NCBI GenBank assembly: GCA_050330635.1
Contig: JBHJNQ010000007.1
Span: 62,001-126,000, forward strand
DNA length: 64,000 bases
Reading direction: 5' to 3'
DNA from: CADEDH01 sp050330635
GTDB taxonomy: Bacteria; Actinomycetota; Acidimicrobiia; Acidimicrobiales; SZUA-35
The notes beneath the pieces were generated by a model. The model worked only from the letters and a program-made list of their open reading frames with translations. It was not told where the DNA came from and did no database searches. Each line of letters opens with the position of its first letter. Within the stretch, counting starts at the first letter, position 1. The translations under genes and the position numbers were made by a program. Below are positions 25,964 through 34,185 of the stretch, one piece after another.

Positions 25964-27466
25964 CTACGGGGTTCGGAACTGGCGGAGGTCGTCGGTGGGA
26001 TGGACGACCACGTCGTGGGGGTGGCTCTCCCGCAGGCCGGCACCCGTGATCCGGGTGAGGCGGGTAGTGGTCCGCAGCTCGGTGAGCGTTGCCGCACCGG
26101 CGTAGCCCATGCCCGAGCGCAGTCCGCCGATGAGCTGACCCACGAGCTCGGCCAGGGTGCCGGCGTAGCGGACCCGGGCCTCGACCCCCTCGGGGACGTG
26201 CTTCCCGCCGGTGGGCCCCGACTGGCCGCTGCCGTAACGGTCGGCGGCCCGGCCCCGCATGGCACCGGGTGAACCCATACCCCGGTAGGTCTTCCACATC
26301 GACCCGTCGACGAGCTCCAGCGCCCCCGGGGCCTCGTCGACGCCGGCGAGGGCGTTGCCGAGCATGACGGCGTCGGCCCCGGCGGCGAAGGCCTTGACGA
26401 TGTCGCCCGACGTCACGATCCCCCCGTCGGCGATGATGGGGATGCCGTGGGGGGCGGCGGCGGTGGCGCACTCGTAGATGGCCGATACCTGGGGCATGCC
26501 GGCCCCGGCCACGATGCGGGTGGTACAGATGGAACCGGCTCCGACCCCGACCTTGATCACGTCGGCCCCGGCGGCGGCGAGGGCGTCAACGCCCTCGCCG
26601 GTCACGACGTTGCCCCCGACGACGATCACGTGGGGCCACTTCTGCTTGACGTTGGCCACCGTGTCGACCACCCCCCGGGTGTGACCGTGGGCCGTGTCGA
26701 CCACCAGCAGGTCGACGCCGGCATCGGCCAGGGCCTCGGCCCGCTCGACGGCGTCGGCCACCCCGATGGCGGCCCCCACCCGGAGCCGCTCACCGGCGTC
26801 GAGGGTGGCATCGGGCTTCTCGATCCGCTTGCGGATGTCCTTGACCGTGATCAGGCCCTTCAGCCGGCCCTGATCGTCGACGAGGGGCAGCTTCTCGATA
26901 CGGTGACGGTGGAGGATGGCGACCGCCTCGTCGAGCGACGTGCCCACGGGCGCCGTCACGAGGTTGCGGGCGGTCATGAAGGCGGTGACCGGCCGGTCGT
27001 ACTCGCCCTCGGTGCAGAAACGGATATCGCGGTTGGTCAGGATCCCCACCAGGCGACCGCCGTCGTCGGTGATGGGCACGCCGGAGATGCTGTGGCGGGA
27101 CATGAGAGCCTCGGCATCGGCCAGCGTGGCCGTGGGGGCCAGGCTCACCGGGTCGGTGATCATCCCCGCCTGTGACCGCTTGACCCGGTCGACCTGCTCG
27201 GCCTGCTCGAGGATCGAGAGGTTGCGATGGATGATCCCGATACCACCCTCACGAGCCAGGGCGATGGCCAGCGGTGCCTCGGTCACGGTGTCCATGGCCG
27301 CCGACAGCAACGGGAGGGCCAGGTCGATGCCGGCCAGGGTGGTGGCCGTGGAGACGTCGGCCGGCAGGACGTCGCTCCACCCGGGTACCACCAGCACGTC
27401 GTCGAACGTCAGGGACTCGGCGCCCGAGAACAGCTCACGGTTCGGCTGCGACACCTCGATCATCAT
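25964..27466 (-). CDS. guaB: IMP dehydrogenase
   Basis: Committed step of GMP synthesis: IMP to XMP with NAD. About 500 residues: barrel halves around a CBS pair (about 95-210). LTFDDVLVVP lies near the N-terminus, GAGSICTTR holds the catalytic Cys, and SGDIVKAFAAGADAVMLG and the terminal ESHPHDV follow. ATG occurs twice in tandem, at 27466 and 27463; GGAGG is 6 bases before the second, so 27463 may be the real start. The first ATG overlaps the purN stop (ATGA), coupling guaB to the purine operon upstream. Confidence 0.95.
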   Translation of the reverse strand: MMIEVSQPNRELFSGAESLTFDDVLVVPGWSDVLPADVSTATTLAGIDLALPLLSAAMDTVTEAPLAIALAREGGIGIIHRNLSILEQAEQVDRVKRSQAGMITDPVSLAPTATLADAEALMSRHSISGVPITDDGGRLVGILTNRDIRFCTEGEYDRPVTAFMTARNLVTAPVGTSLDEAVAILHRHRIEKLPLVDDQGRLKGLITVKDIRKRIEKPDATLDAGERLRVGAAIGVADAVERAEALADAGVDLLVVDTAHGHTRGVVDTVANVKQKWPHVIVVGGNVVTGEGVDALAAAGADVIKVGVGAGSICTTRIVAGAGMPQVSAIYECATAAAPHGIPIIADGGIVTSGDIVKAFAAGADAVMLGNALAGVDEAPGALELVDGSMWKTYRGMGSPGAMRGRAADRYGSGQSGPTGGKHVPEGVEARVRYAGTLAELVGQLIGGLRSGMGYAGAATLTELRTTTRLTRITGAGLRESHPHDVVVHPTDDLRQFRTP

Positions 27467-28071
27467 CGACCTCCGGTAGCTTCGGCCCGTGCCAACACGG
27501 TAGCGATCGATTCGACCAGAAGGGTGTGCTCGGCGGCGTGGACCCGGGCCTCGTAGGTCTCGAGGGTGTCGCCGGGTTCGAACGGCACCGCGGCCCAGCC
27601 GATGGTGGGGCCGTCGTCGACCCCCTCGTCGGGCACGAAGTGGACCATGACCCCGCCCTCGTCGATCCTCCCCGCCCGCCACGCCTCGTAGGCGGTCTCG
27701 ATCGCTCCCAGGCCGACGAAGGTGCCCGGCTTGGCCGGGTGGAGGTTGATGGTGGTGTGGCGGGCGACGAACTCGCTGGTCAGCAGCCGGTTCCACCCGG
27801 CCAGGACGACGAGGTCGGCACCGTGGGCATCGACCAGATCGGCCAACTCGGCGTCGTAGGCCCTGCGGTCTCGTCCCTGGTGAGGTCGGACCTCGGTCGG
27901 TACCCCGGCGGCGGCCGCCCGGGTCAGGGCGTAGGCGTCGGGCTGGTTGGCCAGCACGAGCACGACGTCGGCGTCCAGCATCCCGGTGGCGCAGGCGTCG
28001 AGGACCGCCTGGAGATTCGAGCCGTTGCCGGACACCAGCACGGCCAGGCGAGCCGGCGAGCCGGCGGTCAC
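27463..28071 (-). CDS. purN: Phosphoribosylglycinamide formyltransferase
   Basis: Third step of IMP synthesis: formyl transfer from 10-formyl-tetrahydrofolate to GAR. 202 residues. N-terminal VLVSGNGSNLQAVLDA, AGWNRLLTSEF, the catalytic Asn-His-Asp set in TINLHPAKPGTF and VHFVPDEGVDDGPTI. Start GTG 28071 overlaps the stop of the purD-purM fusion by four bases (GTGA), so PurD, PurM and PurN are encoded without a gap in the order found in the single vertebrate GART polypeptide. Confidence 0.95.
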   Translation of the reverse strand: MTAGSPARLAVLVSGNGSNLQAVLDACATGMLDADVVLVLANQPDAYALTRAAAAGVPTEVRPHQGRDRRAYDAELADLVDAHGADLVVLAGWNRLLTSEFVARHTTINLHPAKPGTFVGLGAIETAYEAWRAGRIDEGGVMVHFVPDEGVDDGPTIGWAAVPFEPGDTLETYEARVHAAEHTLLVESIATVLARAEATGGR

Positions 28072-30398
28072 GCGATCGTGACCTCCATGCCGATCGTGAC
28101 CTCGCCGACGACCCAGGTCGGCTCGTCGACCGCCGATCGGAACTCGTCGACCCGGTCGGGGGCGACGACCGCCACCATCCCGATGCCGCAGTTGAACACC
28201 CGGTGGGCCTCGATCTCGGTCAGCCCGGCCCTGGCGATGAGGTAGTTGAACAGGACGGGTCGGGTCCAGCTCGAGGTGTCGATCCTGGCCCCGCAGCCGG
28301 CGGGCAGGATGCGGGGGATGTTGTCGACGAAGCCCCCGCCGGTGAGATGGACCAGCCCGTCGACCAGGCCGGCGTCGAGCGCCGCCGCCAGGGGCTTGAG
28401 GTAGCTGCGGTGGACGGCGAGGAGGGCATCGCCGATCGTCACCCCGGCGCCGGGGAGGTCGCCGTCGAGGTCCATCCCCGAGAAGACCTTGCGGGCCAGC
28501 GAATAGCCGTTGGTGTGGAGCCCCGAGGAGGCCAGACCCACGAGGAGGTGGCGGGGGGCGATCTCGTCGTTCGGCAGCAGCCGGTGCCGCTCCACCACCC
28601 CGACCATCGTGCCGGCGATGTCGACCGAGCCGGCGGCGAGGACGTCGGGCATCTCGGCCGTCTCCCCGCCGAGGAGCACGCAGTCGGCGTCGCGGCAGGC
28701 GGCGGCCATCCCGTCGACGATCCGGCCCACCACTTCCGGCTCGAGCTCGGCGGCGGCCACGGTGTCGAGGAAGAACAGGGGACGGGCGCCCTGGACGAGG
28801 ACGTCGTTGACCCCGTGGTTGACGATGTCGGCCCCGCAGCCCTCCCACCGGTCGAGCTGGCGGGCCACGAGGGTCTTCGTTCCGACCCCGTCGGTGCTGG
28901 CCACCAGCAGAGGGTCGGTGAGTCCGGCCAGCGCCGAGATGTCGAACACCCCGCCGAAGGAGCCGTGGCCGGCGACGACCCGGTCGTCGTGGGTGCTGCG
29001 GACGGCGGCGGCGATGCGGGCCCCCGACGCCGCACCGGCGTCGAACGACACACCGGCGTCGTCGTAGGTGACCCGGCCGGTGGCGGCGGCCGCCGCGCCC
29101 CTGTCGGGCGGGCGGGGAGCGTGACGCCAACCGATGTCGAAGCGGGCGAACAGGCCGTCGCCGACCAGCCGCTCGACGACCGGGTAGGCCCGATCGAGGG
29201 CCTGATGGAGGTCGTCGCCGATGCCGACGACACTGAGGACCCGGCCCCCGCTGCTGACCAGCCGGCCGTCGACCACGGCCGTGCCGGCGTGGAGGACCTG
29301 CACGCCCTCGCCCACCTCGACCTCGGGGATCGGCACCCCCTGGCGGGGATCGGTGGGGTAGCCATCGGCCGCCACCACGATGGCGGCAGCCGTGGCGCTG
29401 CTCACCGCGATCTTGGTGGTGGCCAGCTCACCGTTGGCCGCCGACTGGAGCACGTCGAGCAGGTCGGTCTCGATCAGCGGGAGGATGACCTGGGCCTCGG
29501 GATCGCCGAGCCGGCAGTTGTACTCGATGAGGCGGGGACCGTCGTCGGTCATCATGATACCGGCGTACAGCACCCCGACGTACGGGTGGCCTTCGGCCGC
29601 CATCCCGTCGACGGCGGCGGTGAGGAACTGCTCGGCCAGCTCGGCCTCGACCTCGGGCGAGATACCGGGCACGGGGGCGAAGGCTCCCATCCCCCCGGTG
29701 TTGAGACCGGTGTTGCCCTCCCCCACCCGCTTGTGATCCTGGGCGGTGACGAGGGGTACGACCGTTACCCCGTCGGCGATACCGAACAGCGACAGCTCCT
29801 CGCCCCGGAGGCGCTCCTCCAACACGACGGTCTCGCCCGCCGCCCCCATCGCCCCCTCGGCCAGGAAGGCGTAGATCGCCCGCTCCGCCTCGACCCGGTT
29901 CTCGGGCACGATCACGCCCTTGCCGGCGGCCAACCCGTCGGCCTTGACCACGATGTCGAAGTCGGCCTGATCGAGCCATGCGAGCGCCGAATCGACGTCG
30001 GTGAAGGTCTTGCAATGCGGCCCGGGTATGCCGTGACGGGCGGCGAACTCCCGGGCGAACGACTTGGAACCCTCGAGCTGGGCCGCCTCGGCCGAAGGTC
30101 CGAAACAGGCGATGCCGGCCAGGTTCAGATCGTCGGCGATTCCGGCCACCAGGGGGGCCTCGGGGCCGACGACGACGAGGTCGACATCGTTGCGGACGCA
30201 GAAGTCGACCACCTTCAGGTTGCTGGCGACGTCGATGTCGACGTTGAAGCGACCCGTGCCGGCATTCCCGGGGGCGATGTGGAGCCGACGGAGTCGGGGC
30301 GAACGCTGCAGCCCGTCGGCGATGGCGTGCTCCCGACCGCCGGAGCCGAGGAGTAGGACCGTGAGGCCATCGCCGTTGCCTCCCGTGGCCCGACTCAT
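28068..30398 (-). CDS. purDM: Bifunctional PurD-PurM: GAR synthetase fused to AIR synthetase
   Basis: 776 residues carrying two purine enzymes. Residues about 12-418 are phosphoribosylamine-glycine ligase (PurD): LLLGSGGREHAIA, GPEAPLVAGIADDL, VVKADGLAAGKGVIVP, NTGGMGAFAPVP, EYNCRLGDPEAQ. A Pro/Arg/Ala linker (about 420-434) follows. The rest is phosphoribosylaminoimidazole synthetase (PurM): TYDDAGVSFDAG, VASTDGVGTKTLVA, GADIVNHGVNDVLVQGA, LGGETAEMP, GLASSGLHTNGYSLARK and HLTGGGFVDNIPR. Both halves retain their motifs and appear active. The fusion resembles yeast ADE5,7. It overlaps purF upstream (ATGA) and purN downstream (GTGA). Confidence 0.95.
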   Translation of the reverse strand: MSRATGGNGDGLTVLLLGSGGREHAIADGLQRSPRLRRLHIAPGNAGTGRFNVDIDVASNLKVVDFCVRNDVDLVVVGPEAPLVAGIADDLNLAGIACFGPSAEAAQLEGSKSFAREFAARHGIPGPHCKTFTDVDSALAWLDQADFDIVVKADGLAAGKGVIVPENRVEAERAIYAFLAEGAMGAAGETVVLEERLRGEELSLFGIADGVTVVPLVTAQDHKRVGEGNTGLNTGGMGAFAPVPGISPEVEAELAEQFLTAAVDGMAAEGHPYVGVLYAGIMMTDDGPRLIEYNCRLGDPEAQVILPLIETDLLDVLQSAANGELATTKIAVSSATAAAIVVAADGYPTDPRQGVPIPEVEVGEGVQVLHAGTAVVDGRLVSSGGRVLSVVGIGDDLHQALDRAYPVVERLVGDGLFARFDIGWRHAPRPPDRGAAAAATGRVTYDDAGVSFDAGAASGARIAAAVRSTHDDRVVAGHGSFGGVFDISALAGLTDPLLVASTDGVGTKTLVARQLDRWEGCGADIVNHGVNDVLVQGARPLFFLDTVAAAELEPEVVGRIVDGMAAACRDADCVLLGGETAEMPDVLAAGSVDIAGTMVGVVERHRLLPNDEIAPRHLLVGLASSGLHTNGYSLARKVFSGMDLDGDLPGAGVTIGDALLAVHRSYLKPLAAALDAGLVDGLVHLTGGGFVDNIPRILPAGCGARIDTSSWTRPVLFNYLIARAGLTEIEAHRVFNCGIGMVAVVAPDRVDEFRSAVDEPTWVVGEVTIGMEVTIA

Positions 30399-31825
30399 CC
30401 CAGCACTCCGTCGAAGCGTTGCTTGGTACTCAGCATCGACAGCTGGACCGGCACGGGATACTGGCCGGTGAAACAGGCGTTGCAGTAGCCGTCGTCACGG
30501 CCGAGGGCCTTCATCATTCGTTCCACCGACAGGAAGCCCAGGCTGTCGGCCCCGACGTGCTCGGCGATCTCGGGAATGCCGAGATGGTGGGCGATCAGCT
30601 GCTCGTAGGAGCCCATGTCGACCCCGAAGAAGCAGGGGTGGGCGATGGGGGGCGACGTGACCCGGAGGTGGACCTCGGTGGCGCCGGCCTCGCGCACGAG
30701 GCGGACCAGGGGCCCGGAGGTGGTGCCCCGCACGATCGAGTCGTCGACCATGACGACCCGCTTGCCCTTCAGGTTCTCCGGGAGGGTGTTGAACTTGAGG
30801 GCCACACCCTGGCGTCGCAGCTCGTCGGTCGGCTCGATGAACGTCCGGCCGATGTAGCGGTTCTTGACGAACCCCTCGTTGTAGGTGATCCCGGACACGC
30901 TGGCGTAGCCGATGGCGGCCGGGGTGGAGGAATCGGGAACGGGGATGACGACATCGGCGGCCGCCGGGTGCTGGCGGGCCAACTCCTCGCCCAGGTTCTG
31001 GCGGGCCTGGTGCACCGACAGCCCGTCCCAGTTGGCGTCGGGACGGGAGAAGTAGATGTGTTCGAAGGTGCAGCGGGCCAACGATGACTTGGCCGGCATG
31101 GCCTGGTGGCGGCGGGCCACGTCCCCTTGGAGGACGATGATCTCGCCCGGCTCGACCTCGCTGATCGCGTCGCAGCCCAGCGTCTTGAGGGCGCCGGTCT
31201 CCGACGCCACGACGTGGCCACCGCTCGGCAGCCGCCCGATCGACAGGGGCCGGAACCCCCACGGGTCGCGGGCGGCGATGACCTTGGTCCCGGCGATCAC
31301 GACGAGCGAGAACGCCCCCTCCCACCGGGGCATGACCGTGGCCAGACGGGCCTCCCACGTGTCGCCGGAGGCGGCGGTGAGCATCAGGGCCAGGACCTCG
31401 GAATCGGACGACGACTGCAGCCCGGCACCACGGGCCAACAGATCGGACCGTAGCTGGTCGGCGTTGACCAGGTTGCCGTTGTGGGCCACGCCGAGGGGGC
31501 CGTGGAGCGTCTCGACCACGTAGGGCTGGACGTTGCGGTCGGAGCTGGCACCGGTGGTCGAGTAGCGGGTATGGCCGATGGCGAGCTTGCCCACCAGCGG
31601 ATCAAGGGCGCCCGCCTCGAAGACCTGGCCGACGAGGCCCTGGTCCTTGTGGACCCTGACGGCGCGACCGTCGGCCACGGCGATGCCGGCTGCCTCCTGG
31701 CCGCGGTGTTGCAGGGCGTAGAGGCCGAAGAAGGCGAGGCGGGCGGCGTCGTCGGTCGACGAGGAGATGGCGATCACCCCGCACTCCTCGCGGGGACGGT
31801 CGAGGTCGGTGCCGATGGTGGTCAC
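30395..31825 (-). CDS. purF: Amidophosphoribosyltransferase
   Basis: First committed step: PRPP plus glutamine to phosphoribosylamine. 476 residues from GTG 31825. A 14-residue propeptide precedes the catalytic Cys15 (EECGVIAI), which must be exposed by cleavage. The Ntn glutaminase part has RYSTTGASSDRN and HNGNLVN; the phosphoribosyl part has VVMVDDSIVRGTTSG. Cysteines in RCTFEHIYF, HPCFFG and CNACFTG match the four ligands of the 4Fe-4S cluster of the Bacillus-type enzyme, so an oxygen-sensitive cluster is predicted. Overlaps purE and purDM by four bases each. Confidence 0.95.
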   Translation of the reverse strand: MTTIGTDLDRPREECGVIAISSSTDDAARLAFFGLYALQHRGQEAAGIAVADGRAVRVHKDQGLVGQVFEAGALDPLVGKLAIGHTRYSTTGASSDRNVQPYVVETLHGPLGVAHNGNLVNADQLRSDLLARGAGLQSSSDSEVLALMLTAASGDTWEARLATVMPRWEGAFSLVVIAGTKVIAARDPWGFRPLSIGRLPSGGHVVASETGALKTLGCDAISEVEPGEIIVLQGDVARRHQAMPAKSSLARCTFEHIYFSRPDANWDGLSVHQARQNLGEELARQHPAAADVVIPVPDSSTPAAIGYASVSGITYNEGFVKNRYIGRTFIEPTDELRRQGVALKFNTLPENLKGKRVVMVDDSIVRGTTSGPLVRLVREAGATEVHLRVTSPPIAHPCFFGVDMGSYEQLIAHHLGIPEIAEHVGADSLGFLSVERMMKALGRDDGYCNACFTGQYPVPVQLSMLSTKQRFDGVLG

Positions 31826-32325
31826 CGGGGCGCTCCGACCGAGGCGTCGGCGGGACCGGCGAGCTCGGCGTCTGCATCGAGGACCCGGGCCGCCGCCTCC
31901 GCCTGGTAGGACGAGATCCGGGTTCGGAGCTCGGCGTCGCCGAGGGCCAATACCTTGGCCGCCGCCACCGCTGCGTTCGCCGGTTCGAGTGCCACCATCG
32001 GGGCCACCCCCGGAGGGGTGCGCAGGCTGGAGAGCACGTCGAGGCCGGCGAAGGCCTCGGAACGGGGCGGGCAGGCGATCACCGGACTGACGACGTTGGC
32101 GTCGGTCAGGCCGGACAGGGCATCGCTCATACCGGCCACGGTGATGAACACGGTGGGTTCGGGGTCGGTGTCGTGGGCTCGGAGGAGCTCGAGCACGTGC
32201 TCCGGCACGCGGTGGGCCGAACCGACACGGCGGACCACCGGGACACTCAACCGATCGAGCACCACGGCGATCTGGTCGACCCATGCTGCGTCGCGCGGTG
32301 AGCCGGACAGAATGACAACCTGCAC
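31822..32325 (-). CDS. purE: Phosphoribosylaminoimidazole carboxylase, class II type
   Basis: Carboxylates AIR to CAIR. 167 residues from GTG 32325. The active-site loop SAHR is at 36-39. Segments PTVFITVAGMSDALSG, PVIACPP, DVLSSLRTPPG and ALEPANAAVAAAKVLAL line up with the AIR carboxylase half of animal PAICS, the class II enzyme that uses CO2 directly, and not with the N5-CAIR mutase class that needs PurK. No purK is in this operon. It lies 12 bases after purC, in the same order as the domains of animal PAICS (PurC then PurE). Confidence 0.88.
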   Translation of the reverse strand: MQVVILSGSPRDAAWVDQIAVVLDRLSVPVVRRVGSAHRVPEHVLELLRAHDTDPEPTVFITVAGMSDALSGLTDANVVSPVIACPPRSEAFAGLDVLSSLRTPPGVAPMVALEPANAAVAAAKVLALGDAELRTRISSYQAEAAARVLDADAELAGPADASVGAPR

Positions 32326-32337
32326 GTGGAGTACCCC

Positions 32338-33294
32338 CTACCGTGGGTGGTGGTGTAGGACAGCGTCGAGGTTGGCCACCAGGCGCCCTTCGATCGGTTC
32401 GTCGCCGGGCTCGAACGTGAGACCGGTGAGCCGTTCGTAGAGTTCAACGTAGCGACGGGTGGTGTCAGCCACCACGTTCGGCGCCAGCGTGGGGGGCGGA
32501 CCGTCGCCGGCGTACCCCGCCGCCTTCATGGCCAGGCGGACCGGTTCCTTGTCGAAGCTCTCCGGTGCCAGGCCGGCCCGGAGGCGGTCCTCGATCGTGT
32601 CGATGGCCCAGAAGCGGGACGAGTCCGGCGTGTGAACCTCGTCGATCAGGAGCAGGTCGCCACCGGGACCCAGCCCGAACTCGTACTTGGTGTCGGCCAG
32701 GACGAAGCCGGCGTCGGCGGCGAGGCGCTCCCCCCGCTCGAACAGCTCGAGGGCCGCCTTCTGGATCTGGGCCCACAAGCCCTCGCCCACCAGGCCGAGC
32801 TCGACCACCTCGTCGCAGGTGACCGGCTGATCGTGGTCGCCATCGGTGGCCTTGGTGGTGGGCGTGATCAGGGGCTCGGGCAGGGGGCCGTGGGCGGCCA
32901 GGCCCTCGGGGAGCTCGTACCCGTACATGAGGCGCTCGCCCCGCTCGTAGCGGGGCAACAGCGAAGTCGACGTGCTGCCCGTCAGCCGGCCCCGGACCAC
33001 CACCTCGACCGGGAGCGGCTCGGCATCCACCGCCACCAGGGCGTTGGGGTCGGGCACCTCCAGCACATGGTTGGCCACGATGTCAGCCGTGCGGGCGAAC
33101 CACCAGGCCGACAGCTGGTTCAGCACCTGGCCCTTGTGGGGCACGGTGCCGACGACCCGGTCGAAGGCGCTGATGCGGTCGGTCGTGATCAGCAGCCGTC
33201 GTCCGTCGGGAAGCCGCCACGCCTCCCGCACCTTGCCCGAGGTGTGGCCGGGCAGGTCCAGCTCCAGGGTCGAAAGCGTAGCTCCGGAGGCCAT
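32338..33294 (-). CDS. purC: SAICAR synthase
   Basis: Phosphoribosylaminoimidazole-succinocarboxamide synthase: CAIR plus aspartate plus ATP. 318 residues from ATG 33294, like the longer yeast-type enzyme. GKVREAWRLPDGRRLLITTDRIS near residue 20, then GKVLNQLS-type GQVLNQLSAWW, EVVVRGRLTGS, LADTKYEFG and IDEVHTPDSSRFW are present. The 13-base palindrome GACCATGATGGTC (33297-33309) ends two bases before the start codon and could be an operator or the leader itself. Upstream in-frame residues to 33381 look non-coding. Confidence 0.95.
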   Translation of the reverse strand: MASGATLSTLELDLPGHTSGKVREAWRLPDGRRLLITTDRISAFDRVVGTVPHKGQVLNQLSAWWFARTADIVANHVLEVPDPNALVAVDAEPLPVEVVVRGRLTGSTSTSLLPRYERGERLMYGYELPEGLAAHGPLPEPLITPTTKATDGDHDQPVTCDEVVELGLVGEGLWAQIQKAALELFERGERLAADAGFVLADTKYEFGLGPGGDLLLIDEVHTPDSSRFWAIDTIEDRLRAGLAPESFDKEPVRLAMKAAGYAGDGPPPTLAPNVVADTTRRYVELYERLTGLTFEPGDEPIEGRLVANLDAVLHHHPR

Positions 33295-33408
33295 CCGACC
33301 ATGATGGTCACTCCCGCCCCGGAAATGCGGGTATGGGCTGAAATTCATCGAAGAAAATGTGCCCGGGTGCCGCGGCGCCATCCGCCGGCGGGGGCCGATC
33401 GAGCCCGA

Positions 33409-34185
33409 TCAGCCGCCGACGGCGGCCACGCCGGCCCGGAACAGGGCGAGGCACCGACCCCCGGTCGACCGGCCCCGGAGAGGGTCCTGGCGGGAGGTCA
33501 CGTGATCCTCGGGATGCGGCATCAGGCCCAGGACCAGGCCGGTCCCGTCGACCAGGCCGGCGGCGTCGAGGACCGACCCGTTCGGGTTCTCGGGATACCG
33601 TCCAGCCACCCCCAAGCCGTGCTCGTCGACGTAGCGGAGGGCGACGGTACCGCCCACCGCACCCGGATCGTCGACCACGAGTCGCCCTTCGCCGTGGGCC
33701 ACCGGGCAGCGGAGGGTGCCGTCAAGCCCGTCGAGCCACACGGAGCGGACGGGCGACGGGGCCAGGGTGACCCAGCGGCACTCGAATCGGCCCGACGCGT
33801 TGGCCACGAGCGCCGCCCGCACGTCGCTCCCGGGCAGGAGGCCGGCCCGCACGAGGGCCTGGAAGCCGTTGCAGATGCCGATGATCGGCATCTGTCGGGC
33901 CTGTGCCTCCCGGAGCTGATCGCCGAACCAACCGACGAGGTCGAGGCCGAGCAGTCGGCCGGCGCCCAGCGCGTCGCCGTAGGAGAAGCCGCCGGGCAGG
34001 GCCAGGATCTGGTGGTCGGCCAGCTTCACGTCGCCGTTGCGCAGGTCGTGGAGGGGGGCGGCGACGGCGGCCGCACCGGCCAGCTCGAAGGCGTCGGCCA
34101 GCTCACGGTCGCGGTTGGTGCCGGGTGCCACCGGGATCAGGACGGAGGGACGGGCGGGGGGAACGGTCGACGCCGTGCCGGTCAT
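33409..34185 (-). CDS. purQ: FGAM synthase glutaminase subunit
   Basis: Supplies ammonia from glutamine to PurL for converting FGAR to FGAM. 258 residues, slightly longer than usual (about 225) because of an N-terminal tail. Class I glutaminase motifs: LPGGFSYGD, nucleophile Cys105 in GICNGFQ, and the His-Glu pair in LMPHPEDH. Its ATG overlaps the purL stop by four bases. The 114-bp gap to purC is the largest inside the purine operon; it includes an AT-richer patch near 33345-33360, so a second promoter may sit there. Confidence 0.94.
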   Translation of the reverse strand: MTGTASTVPPARPSVLIPVAPGTNRDRELADAFELAGAAAVAAPLHDLRNGDVKLADHQILALPGGFSYGDALGAGRLLGLDLVGWFGDQLREAQARQMPIIGICNGFQALVRAGLLPGSDVRAALVANASGRFECRWVTLAPSPVRSVWLDGLDGTLRCPVAHGEGRLVVDDPGAVGGTVALRYVDEHGLGVAGRYPENPNGSVLDAAGLVDGTGLVLGLMPHPEDHVTSRQDPLRGRSTGGRCLALFRAGVAAVGG

